NCBI RefSeq assembly: GCF_009720865.1
Contig: NZ_WNLA01000010.1
Span: forward strand, 124,001 to 188,000
Length of the DNA: 64,000 nucleotides
Source: Pseudoduganella ginsengisoli
Lineage (GTDB): Bacteria > Pseudomonadota > Gammaproteobacteria > Burkholderiales > Burkholderiaceae_D
Direction: 5' to 3'
This document shows positions 30,769-38,550 of this stretch, in pieces. The position numbers and the translations under genes were made by a program. The notes beneath the pieces are model-generated. The model made no database searches. It worked only from the letters and a program-made list of their open reading frames with translations, and was not told where the DNA came from. Within the stretch, counting starts at the first letter, position 1; every line of letters begins with the position of its first letter.

Positions 30769-31373
30769 CCATGCCTGTGAAAAAAGTGCAGGGCACGCGG
30801 CGCTACAGCGCTGTGGCCATTGCTGTGTCGACGGGCGGAGTGGAAGCGCTGAAGCGTGTATTGCCGCCGTTGCCGGCTGGCTTCCCGCTGCCGGTGCTGG
30901 TCGTGATCCATATTGCTGCCGCCAGCGGCGACGGGCTGGCGCGCCTGCTGGACGGCATGTCGAAGCTGCACGTGAAAGAAGCGGATGAAGGCGAGCTGGC
31001 AGTGGCCGGTACCGTGTACATGGCGCCGCCGGACTATCACATGCTGGTGGAACTCGATGGCGGGCTGGCGCTGACGTTTGATCCACCCGTGAATTTTGCG
31101 CGGCCGTCGGCCGATGTGCTGTTTGAATCGGCTTGCGCCAGCTATGGCCCGGCGCTGATCGGCGTGGTGCTGACGGGGGCAGGGTCGGATGGCGCCATGG
31201 GTTTGGCGCACATTGGCGCGGCAGGCGGCTACACCATCGTGCAAGACCCGGATGATGCGCTCATGGATGCCATGCCGTGTGCGGCACTGGCGTGCCGCAC
31301 ACCGGACAGCGTGGTCAAGCTCGATGCGTTGCCTGCGCTATTGCAAAAGCTGGCTGCGGAGGTTCAACCATGA
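30765..31373 (+). CDS. CheB-type methylesterase without receiver domain
   Basis: The 202-residue protein is the catalytic CheB_methylest domain alone. The Ser nucleophile is in AVSTGG, the His in VVIHIAAA (the usual HMP-type site) and the Asp in GAGSDGAMGL. The normal N-terminal response-regulator receiver is absent. Activity should therefore not be controlled by direct phosphorylation; the neighbouring multi-receiver kinases might do so in trans. CheB enzymes demethylate or deamidate receptor Glu/Gln residues. Its start overlaps the micro-ORF stop and its stop overlaps the next ATG, so the operon is translationally coupled throughout. Confidence 0.93.
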   Translation: MTMPVKKVQGTRRYSAVAIAVSTGGVEALKRVLPPLPAGFPLPVLVVIHIAAASGDGLARLLDGMSKLHVKEADEGELAVAGTVYMAPPDYHMLVELDGGLALTFDPPVNFARPSADVLFESACASYGPALIGVVLTGAGSDGAMGLAHIGAAGGYTIVQDPDDALMDAMPCAALACRTPDSVVKLDALPALLQKLAAEVQP

Positions 31374-34300
31374 ACCGCATCCATCCGTTTCCCGTTTTGC
31401 TGGTTGACGACAATGACAACAATTTGCTGGCATTGTCAGGTTTGCTCGATGGTGTCGACAATCTGGAAATCGTCACCGTCACCAGCGGCGAAGAAGCGTT
31501 GCGCCAGTTGCTGCGGCGCGAATTCGGCCTGGTGCTGCTGGACGTGCAAATGCCCGGCATGGATGGCTATGAAACGGCCACGCTGATGCGCGCCAATCCC
31601 AAGACCCGCCACGTACCGATCGTGTTCGTTACGGCGGAAATGGATGGCGCCCAGTTTGCTTTCCGCGGCTATGAAAGCGGCGCCGTTGATTATCTGGTCA
31701 AACCCATTGAAGCCGTGGTGCTGCACGCCAAGGTCAACGTGTTTGCCACGCTGTTCCGGCAGCGGCTGGCCATCATTGAATTCGAGCGCTACGTGCACCA
31801 GGTGGAAAACGTGCTGGCGGCGCGGCGTATCGGGCCGGAAGGGCAGCAGCTGCGCCTGTTGATCGTTGACGACCAGCCAGCCAACTTGCTGGCGCTGGAA
31901 GGCATGCTCAGTGACCTGGAAGATGTGCAGCTGGTGCGCGCTAACTCGGGGCCGGAAGCGCTGCGTGCCGTGCTGCGCTCGGATTACGCGGCCGTGCTGC
32001 TGGACGTGCAAATGCCGGGCATGGATGGCTTTGAAACAGCGGAACTGATCCGCGCCAATCCCAAGACAGCCACGTTGCCGATTATTTTCGTCACGGCCGG
32101 CATGAAGGGGCGCGATGCCCAGTTCAAAGGATATGAACTGGGCGCAGTGGATTACCTGATCAAGCCACTGGAACCAGCGATCCTGATGTCCAAAGTGCGC
32201 GTGTTTTGCGACTTGTACAGGCAGCGCATGGCGCTGGAGCAGCAAAGCTCGCACCTGGAAATTCTCGTGGCGGAACGCACGGAAGCGCTGCGCCGCAGTG
32301 CTGATGAATTGACGGAGAGCCGCGAGCGCTATCGCCGCTTGCTGGGCGCCGTGACGCACCAGCTGTTTTCGCTGCGCCGCAGTGGCGACGCACTGCGTTC
32401 CTATGGCCACGGCTCCGGCTGCGAAGCGGTGACGGGCTACCCGCCGCAAGCATTTGAAAACGACCCGACCTTGTGGCTGACCATCGTGCCGGAAATGGAC
32501 CGCGCGCAAGTGGCCGCCCGTGCCGCCGCGGCGCTCGACAACAATGCCATCAGCCAGCTGGAACACCGCATACGCTACGCCGACGGTTTGCCGCGCTGGG
32601 TGCGTTCGACGTTTGTGCGGGCCGGCACGGAAGAGGCGCCGGCTTGCGACGTGCTGATTGAGGATATTGACCAGCGCCGCCGCGTTGAAGAAGACCGCGC
32701 GCGCCTGGTTGACCAGTTGGCGCTGGCCACGCGGGCGGCCCGCCTTGGTATCTGGGACTGGAACCTGGCGACCGATGAACTGGTGTGGGATGAACGCATG
32801 TACCAGATGGTGGGTGTCACGCCGGGTGAACTGGGCGATGCGCACCATACGTGGCTGGCGACCGTGCATCCGGACGACCGCGCGCTGTGTGAACGGGCCA
32901 AGCTGCAGGCGCTGGAACGGGACCAGCCTTATGACATTGAATTCCGCGTGTGCCGCCCGGATGGCACGGTAAGGTACATCAAGGCCGACGGCCAAGTGGT
33001 GCGCAATGCGCAGGGCCAGCCGATGCGCATGACGGGCATCCATTACGACATCACGGAACGCAAACAGGCGGAAGAAGAAATGCGGCGCCACCGCGACCAC
33101 TTGCTGGAACTGGTGGATGAACGCACGGCCAGTTTGCTGGCGGCCACCAAGGCGGCGGAAACCGCGAACCGCGTGAAATCGGAATTCCTGGCCAAGATGA
33201 GCCACGAGCTGCGCACGCCGCTCAATGCCGTGATTGGCTTTTCCCAGCTGATGGCGCGCACGCAGTCGCTGTCGCCGGACCAGCAGCGCAACCTGGAAAT
33301 CATCCACCGCTCGGGCCAGCATTTGCTGACGCTGATTAACGACGTGCTGGCGCTGTCGAAAATCGAAGCGGGCGGCACGCAGCTTGATCCTGCCGATACG
33401 GACCTGGCGCGGCTGCTCGATGAAGTGGCGGAAATGCTGCGCATCCGCGCGCAGGCTGCGGGACTGGAATTGTCGCTGGTACTGGAAGGCATACGTGATG
33501 AGCAGCTGGCGGTGCGGGTCGATTCCGTCAAGCTGCGCCAGGTGCTGATCAATTTGCTGGGCAACGCGCTGAAATTCACGCAACAGGGCAGCGTGCAATT
33601 GCATGTCCAGGCGGAAGTGGTCAACGGCCAGTCGCGCGTGGCCTTTATCATCCGCGACACGGGTGTCGGCATGTCGCGAGCGGACTTGCAGCGCATCTTT
33701 GAACCGTTCGTGCAAGTGGGCTCGCACACGGGCGAAGGCGGCACGGGCCTGGGATTGGCGATTTCACGCCAGTATGTGGAATTGCTGGGAGGTGAACTGG
33801 AGGTGGAATCGGAACTGGGACATGGCTCGATGTTCCGCTTTGCGCTGACCTTGCCGATGGCTTCCGCGGCGCCTGCCGCACCGCTGGTGCTGGGGCAGGT
33901 GCTGGGATTGGACCCGTCACAGCGCGGCAGGCGCGTGCTGGTGGTGGATGATGACCGTGAATCGCAGATGCTGCTGGGCGAATTGCTGGAGCCGCTGGGC
34001 TTCGTCGTGGCGTATGCGGGCGACGGCATTGAAGCGCTGTCGCGCATGAACAGTTTTACGCCGCACCTGGTGCTGATGGACTGGCGCATGCCGCAGCTGG
34101 ACGGGCTGGCGACGATACGGCGCATCCGCAGCCAGGCCGATGGTCCCCAGCCGCGCATCATCATGTGTACGGCCAGCGCGTTCGAAGAACAGTGCACGGT
34201 GGCGCTGGACGCGGGAGCTGATGCATTCCTGCGCAAGCCGCTCAATGTCAACGAACTGTATGCGCACATTGAAAACCAGCTGGGATTGCATTTCCAGCGC

Positions 34301-34549
34301 GGCCCGGCGCCGGCGCAAGCGCAGGGCGCTATGGCGGCCAACAGCGTGGTGGAAGTGCAGCGGGACGAATTGGCGGCGTTGCCGGAAGAGATACGGATCG
34401 CGCTGAAAGAAGGAGCGCTGGCGCTGGACCAGCACCGCCTGGCGGGCGCGCTGGCCGCCATCGAAGGCCAACACCCGGACCTGGCGATGCGCTTGCGGCA
34501 TATGACTGCCGCGTTCAGGTACCGGGAGTTGTGGGCGCTGCTGCCTTAA
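31370..34549 (+). CDS. Hybrid histidine kinase: REC-REC-PAS-PAS-HisKA-HATPase-REC
   Basis: The protein has 1059 residues from the ATG overlapping the CheB stop (GCGGAGG upstream). No membrane segment is seen, so it is likely cytosolic. Two N-terminal receivers (about 5-130 and 160-285) each carry LLDVQMPGMDG and are closely similar to each other. Two PAS-type domains follow (about 315-445 and 455-580, the second with LGIWDWNLATDELVWDERMY). HisKA has His612 in MSHELRTPLN, then HATPase with DTGVGMSR, and a final receiver with LMDWRMPQLDG. The C-terminal about 90 residues resemble a degenerate Hpt-like helical region. It could take phosphate from the first kinase and pass signals on to CheB/CheR. 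Confidence 0.94.
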   Translation: MNRIHPFPVLLVDDNDNNLLALSGLLDGVDNLEIVTVTSGEEALRQLLRREFGLVLLDVQMPGMDGYETATLMRANPKTRHVPIVFVTAEMDGAQFAFRGYESGAVDYLVKPIEAVVLHAKVNVFATLFRQRLAIIEFERYVHQVENVLAARRIGPEGQQLRLLIVDDQPANLLALEGMLSDLEDVQLVRANSGPEALRAVLRSDYAAVLLDVQMPGMDGFETAELIRANPKTATLPIIFVTAGMKGRDAQFKGYELGAVDYLIKPLEPAILMSKVRVFCDLYRQRMALEQQSSHLEILVAERTEALRRSADELTESRERYRRLLGAVTHQLFSLRRSGDALRSYGHGSGCEAVTGYPPQAFENDPTLWLTIVPEMDRAQVAARAAAALDNNAISQLEHRIRYADGLPRWVRSTFVRAGTEEAPACDVLIEDIDQRRRVEEDRARLVDQLALATRAARLGIWDWNLATDELVWDERMYQMVGVTPGELGDAHHTWLATVHPDDRALCERAKLQALERDQPYDIEFRVCRPDGTVRYIKADGQVVRNAQGQPMRMTGIHYDITERKQAEEEMRRHRDHLLELVDERTASLLAATKAAETANRVKSEFLAKMSHELRTPLNAVIGFSQLMARTQSLSPDQQRNLEIIHRSGQHLLTLINDVLALSKIEAGGTQLDPADTDLARLLDEVAEMLRIRAQAAGLELSLVLEGIRDEQLAVRVDSVKLRQVLINLLGNALKFTQQGSVQLHVQAEVVNGQSRVAFIIRDTGVGMSRADLQRIFEPFVQVGSHTGEGGTGLGLAISRQYVELLGGELEVESELGHGSMFRFALTLPMASAAPAAPLVLGQVLGLDPSQRGRRVLVVDDDRESQMLLGELLEPLGFVVAYAGDGIEALSRMNSFTPHLVLMDWRMPQLDGLATIRRIRSQADGPQPRIIMCTASAFEEQCTVALDAGADAFLRKPLNVNELYAHIENQLGLHFQRGPAPAQAQGAMAANSVVEVQRDELAALPEEIRIALKEGALALDQHRLAGALAAIEGQHPDLAMRLRHMTAAFRYRELWALLP

Positions 34550-34593
34550 CCGTGCGACGGCGCTGGCAAATAACGGCTGGCTAACTCCGTTGG

Positions 34594-34646
34594 GCGGCTT
34601 TTACAAAGCCGCGGGGCCGTCAACGCCTGCATGCGCCGCGTTGACG
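34594..34646. terminator. Paired hairpins between convergent genes
   Basis: Two perfect 8-bp stems lie in the 106-bp gap: GCGGCTTT/AAAGCCGC (34594-34601, 34605-34612) and CGTCAACG/CGTTGACG (34618-34625, 34639-34646). They sit between the convergent kinase and DUF885 genes and could act in both directions. There is no long U-tract. Confidence 0.45.
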
Positions 34647-34655
34647 TATGCTGCG

Positions 34656-36470
34656 TCACTTGGCCGAAGCAATCCAGGCGTTAACCTTCTTCTCCAGCAG
34701 CGCCAGCGGCAGCGTGCCATCGCCCAGCACGACTTCATGGAACTTCGGCAGGCTGAATTTGTCGCCCAGCGCTTTCTTCGCCTTCTCGCGCAGTTCAACG
34801 ATCTTCAGCGCGCCGATCTTGTAGCCCAGCGCCTGGCCCGGCCACGCCATGTAGCGTTCCGTCTGATTCTTCGCCACGTCCTGGTCGCCCAGCGTTTCAT
34901 ACATATAGGCGATGGTTTTCTCGCGGCTCCAGCCTTTTGCGTGCAAGCCCGTGTCGACCACCAGGCGCACGGCGCGCAGCAGTTCGTCGTTCAGGTGGCC
35001 GAAGTATTGGGCGGGATCGTCGTACAGGCCCATGTCCTTGCCCAGGGTTTCCGCATACAGCGCCCAGCCTTCCGTGAAGGCGTTGTTGCCGCCGAATTTG
35101 CGGAACTTCGGCTGATCCATTTCCTGCGTCAATGCAATGTGGAAGTGGTGGCCAGGTTTGCCTTCGTGCAGGAACAGCGTATTCATGCCGGTGCTGTTGT
35201 ATTTGGCCGGGTCATTGACGACGGACCAGAACACGCCCGGGCGGGAGCCATCGGCGGCCGGCGACGTGTAATGATCGGAGGCGGTGGCGCGCGACAGTTC
35301 AGGCTCCAGGCGCAGGTCCAGCTTTGCCTTTGGCATCAGCGTAAACATTTGCGGCAGCTTGGTGTCCAGCAGCGCGTTCAGGTTGCGGTACACGGCTTGC
35401 ACTTCATCTTCCGTCTTGAACGGGTAGAACTTGGCTTGCTTGCCGACCCACACCGGCAGGCCGGATGGCGGGCCATCGTAGCCCAGCTTCGGTCCCAGCA
35501 CGGCGAATTGCTGCTGGATGCGCGCCACTTCCTTCAGGCCGATTTCATGGATTTGTTCCGGGGTCAAGGCAGTGGTGGTGGCATCGGCCACATTGGCCAG
35601 GTACCACGCGCGGCCATTGGGCAGCGCGCTCCAGCCGGACGTATCACGGCAGGCCGGCAGGTATTCGTTTTCCAGGAATGCCGCCAGGCGCTGCAGCGCG
35701 GGATTCAGGCTGTTGGCAATGGTGTCGCGGTATGCATTGGTTAAGCGCTGCTTGTCCGCGTCGCTGAACGTGGCGGGCAGCTTGGTGATGGGCGTGTAGT
35801 AAATGCTGCTTTGGGCATCGGCTGCCACCAGCTTTTTGAATTGCGGCAGGGCCGACACCATCAGTGCTTTCGGCAGCACGATTTTCTTCGCCATGCCTTC
35901 GCGCATATTGGCGATCGCCTGGTCGATCCACGCCGGGGTCTTCGCCAGGCGGGACAGGTAGGCGTCATATTCCTTGACGGTGCCGATCGGTTGCGAACCT
36001 TCTCCGCCGGCGAAATTGGCCAGCGTGACGGGGATGCTGTCCATCTGGTTCAGCGGCAGCAAGTGTTTTGGGAACGGCTCGAACGCCAGCAGGGTTTTCA
36101 GCTCGAACGCCAGCACGTCATAGTTGATGCGGTCGCTGCGGTTCAACTGCGCGCGGGGAATGGCTTTCAGGCGCTTCTGGTAGCTGTGGTACAGCGCGTA
36201 TTGTTTCGCGCGTACTGCCGGCACGATATCCATTGTCATCTGGTCATCGAAGCGGTTGTCGCCATTTTGCGTGGCGCTGACGGGGTCGAAGCGGGCGACC
36301 GCATCATAGTATTCGTCGGCAAGGGCCGCCAATTGCTGCTGCGCCTGCGGTGCGCTGGCGGCAGGTGCTGTTTCAACTTTGTGGGCAGGGGATGGCGCGG
36401 CAAAAGCGGCAGGCGTCCAGGCCAGTGCAACGGCGGTAGCCAGCGCGGCCAGGGTAGAGCGATGATTCAT
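34656..36470 (-). CDS. DUF885 family protein, exported metallo-peptidase-like
   Basis: The protein has 604 residues from the ATG at 36470 (AGGAA upstream), where a signal peptide begins (MNHRSTLAALATAVALAWTP); the open frame upstream runs through a repeat region and is unlikely to be coding. The DUF885 hallmark FLHEGKPGHHFHIALTQ is near residue 440, a variant HExxPGHH zinc site. The family is thought to be zinc carboxypeptidase-like, based on distant similarity to M3/M32 folds, but no clear substrate is known. It converges on the hybrid kinase gene. Its upstream gap of 289 bp is filled with the four-copy 25-bp repeat. Confidence 0.88.
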   Translation of the reverse strand: MNHRSTLAALATAVALAWTPAAFAAPSPAHKVETAPAASAPQAQQQLAALADEYYDAVARFDPVSATQNGDNRFDDQMTMDIVPAVRAKQYALYHSYQKRLKAIPRAQLNRSDRINYDVLAFELKTLLAFEPFPKHLLPLNQMDSIPVTLANFAGGEGSQPIGTVKEYDAYLSRLAKTPAWIDQAIANMREGMAKKIVLPKALMVSALPQFKKLVAADAQSSIYYTPITKLPATFSDADKQRLTNAYRDTIANSLNPALQRLAAFLENEYLPACRDTSGWSALPNGRAWYLANVADATTTALTPEQIHEIGLKEVARIQQQFAVLGPKLGYDGPPSGLPVWVGKQAKFYPFKTEDEVQAVYRNLNALLDTKLPQMFTLMPKAKLDLRLEPELSRATASDHYTSPAADGSRPGVFWSVVNDPAKYNSTGMNTLFLHEGKPGHHFHIALTQEMDQPKFRKFGGNNAFTEGWALYAETLGKDMGLYDDPAQYFGHLNDELLRAVRLVVDTGLHAKGWSREKTIAYMYETLGDQDVAKNQTERYMAWPGQALGYKIGALKIVELREKAKKALGDKFSLPKFHEVVLGDGTLPLALLEKKVNAWIASAK

Positions 36471-36513
36471 GTGCGGTTCCTGGGTAAGGTCGAAGGTGAA
36501 AGCATACCCATAT

Positions 36514-36778
36514 GGGGTCAGGCGTGCAATCATGCATTCCCCCCGTGGGGTCAGGCGTGCATTCGTGCATTCTCGTCCAGCAGCAAACCCCGCCAAATCA
36601 ACCTCTCTGCGGGAAGGACTGCCTTGGCGGCGGCGATTCCGGTGCGGGCAGTGCCTCGACAGCCTGAAACTGTGCGCTATCAGCCTGATTTTGCTGCAAC
36701 AGCAGGGGCGTAAAACCGCGAATGCACGATTGCACGACTGACCCCGCCGGTTAAATGCATCAATGCACGACTGACCCC
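36514..36778. repeat. Cluster of four 25-bp GGGGTCAG repeats in inverted pairs
   Basis: Forward copies lie at 36514-36538 and 36547-36571. Reverse-complement copies lie at 36721-36745 and 36754-36778. The consensus is GGGGTCAG(G/T)CGTGCA followed by a 10-bp tail ending GCATT; the first two copies differ at 2 positions. The pairs flank a 149-bp centre with no gene. The last copy forms the 3' end of the HPP-CBS gene. The arrangement resembles a REP/BIME or MITE-type element. Confidence 0.8.
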
Positions 36779-37932
36779 AGGCCGTCTGCGAGGCGGCTTT
36801 CATACAGGGCGGCGACGACGTCGGACTGTGTGACGATGCCGGCGAAGCGGGCTTCGTCGTCGACCACGGGGATGTGGTGGTGGCCTGAATCCGCCATCAG
36901 CGCGACCAGTTCCACCACCGGGGTATCGAGCTGCGCCACCACGGGGTGGGTATGCATGATCTGCCCCACCACTTCCGCCTTTTCCGTATGCGTGACGCCG
37001 CTCTTGCGCAAGAAGCTGCGCAGCCGGTTGCGTACGCCCTGGTAGTCATCGAGCCCGCTATGGTCGAGGAAATCGCCCTGCGTGACGATGCCGATCACAC
37101 GCCGCGCGCGGTTCAGCACGGGCAGCGCCGCCACATGGTGGCCGCGCATGTCGCGCCATGCGGCTTCCAGCGCTGTGCCGAATTCCGCAGTCGCCACGTC
37201 CTTCGACATAATGTCCGCGCAGCGAATCACGCCAAAGCGCCGCTTATACGCCTGCAATTCCGTGCGCAGGAAGATTTCTTCCAGGTCGTCGCGCGATACG
37301 TCCAGCACCTGGTTGTACTGCTTCAGCACCGCGTCCAGGTCTTCCGGCTGAAAGCCCAGCCGCATGGTCGGCACCGGGTCTTGCGTCGCATGGGGATTCG
37401 GATGGGGCGCCTGCTGCGTGTGCGGATAACGGCGCCCCGTCAAATTGTTGTAAGCCATGGCCGCCAGCACCATCAGCACGGAATTGAGCAGCAGCGGTCC
37501 CACTGCAAACTCCACCGCCACCGCGTGCAAGGCGGGCCCGCCCATTGCCACCGACAGCGCCATGCCGCCGCCCGGCGGATGCAGGCAGCGCAGCGCAAAC
37601 ATGGCGGCAATCGCCAGCGCCACAGAAAGGGCGGCAACGGCCACGCCATCGCCCAGCCAGCGCACGCACAGCGCCGCCGCCAATGCCGACACCACGTTGC
37701 CGCCCACGACCGGCCACGGTTGCGCCAGCGGGCTGGCCGGCAGGCAAAACAGCAGGATAGCGGATGCGCCCACGCCGCCCACGAGGAAAAGATGGGCCGG
37801 ACTATGCGCCAGCAGGAATTGCGAAATCGCGCCGGTCAGCAGCAGCGCGATAAACGCGCCGGCCGCGGCCCGTGCCCGTTCACGGAAGGACGTATAGCTT
37901 TGTGCGGGGAGCAGCGATTGCAGAAAATTCAT
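36760..37932 (-). CDS. HPP-family membrane protein with paired CBS domains
   Basis: The protein has 390 residues from the ATG at 37932, four bases after the Lrp gene stop; an upstream ATG (37953) would overlap that gene. The N-terminal 160 residues hold about four membrane helices with the HPP motif in LRCLHPPGGGMAL. A linker is followed by two CBS domains (about 245-300 and 315-375; DIMSKDVATAEFGT and IMHTHPVVAQLDTPV). CBS pairs often bind adenosine nucleotides and regulate a linked transporter. HPP proteins are linked to nitrite transport in chloroplasts, but substrate is unknown here. The last residues (GSVVH) and stop come from a copy of the 25-bp repeat. Confidence 0.88.
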   Translation of the reverse strand: MNFLQSLLPAQSYTSFRERARAAAGAFIALLLTGAISQFLLAHSPAHLFLVGGVGASAILLFCLPASPLAQPWPVVGGNVVSALAAALCVRWLGDGVAVAALSVALAIAAMFALRCLHPPGGGMALSVAMGGPALHAVAVEFAVGPLLLNSVLMVLAAMAYNNLTGRRYPHTQQAPHPNPHATQDPVPTMRLGFQPEDLDAVLKQYNQVLDVSRDDLEEIFLRTELQAYKRRFGVIRCADIMSKDVATAEFGTALEAAWRDMRGHHVAALPVLNRARRVIGIVTQGDFLDHSGLDDYQGVRNRLRSFLRKSGVTHTEKAEVVGQIMHTHPVVAQLDTPVVELVALMADSGHHHIPVVDDEARFAGIVTQSDVVAALYESRLADGLGSVVH

Positions 37933-37936
37933 CAGA

Positions 37937-38422
37937 TTACTTCGGAGTCCCATGCGCGACCAGATGCAGCGGCAGCGCCGTGGTGTACTTGATTTGTTCC
38001 ATGGAGAACGCAGATGATACTCCGGACAGCTGCGCCACCTTAATCAGTTTTTTGTAAAAACGGTCGTACCCTTCGATATCTGTGGTCACGACTTTTAACA
38101 GATAGTCGATATCGCCGCTCATGCGGTGAAATTCCTGTACTTCCGGTAGCGATTCCACCGCTTGGGCAAACCGTTCCAGCCATTTGTCATCGTGCTGGCT
38201 GGTGCGCACGCTGACAAATACCGTGACGGGCAATCCCGCCTTGCGCCGGTTCACGATGGCCACGCGCCGCTCCAGGTAGCCATCATCTTCCAGCCGCTTC
38301 AAGCGCTTCCAGCACGGCGTGCTGGACAACCCCACCTTTTGCGACAGTTCTGCCACGGATAGCGTGCCATCCACCTGCAGTGCGCCAAGGATGGCGTAAT
38401 CATAATGGTCGAGTGTATTCAT
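37937..38422 (-). CDS. Lrp/AsnC family transcriptional regulator
   Basis: The 161-residue protein has an N-terminal helix-turn-helix (LSVAELSQKVGLSSTPCWKR) and a C-terminal RAM ligand-binding domain (VQEFHRMSGDIDYLLKVVTTD). Family members form dimers or octamers and respond to amino acids. It is divergent from the cysteine-desulfurase fusion, with a 128-bp gap measured to that gene's likely ATG, and precedes the HPP-CBS gene on its own strand. This placement suggests that it regulates the fusion gene, perhaps with an amino acid such as cysteine as signal (inference). Confidence 0.94.
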   Translation of the reverse strand: MNTLDHYDYAILGALQVDGTLSVAELSQKVGLSSTPCWKRLKRLEDDGYLERRVAIVNRRKAGLPVTVFVSVRTSQHDDKWLERFAQAVESLPEVQEFHRMSGDIDYLLKVVTTDIEGYDRFYKKLIKVAQLSGVSSAFSMEQIKYTTALPLHLVAHGTPK

Positions 38423-38550
38423 TCTATTAATGGCGAAAATTAAGCATGTATATGCTAAGTGTAGTGGATTTCGCAGTGAAGTTTGGAATGAATCGTTTCG
38501 TACGGCTGCGTAAACTGTTGAGTATCCAGAATTTGACTCAAATCAATACC

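Noticed and set aside
36514..36778. CRISPR array
   Set aside because: The repeats are in inverted pairs with unequal spacing (9, 149 and 8 bp) and no cas genes are nearby.
36471..36803. Upstream extension of the DUF885 frame
   Set aside because: It crosses the 25-bp repeats and lacks a ribosome site, whereas a signal peptide begins at 36470.
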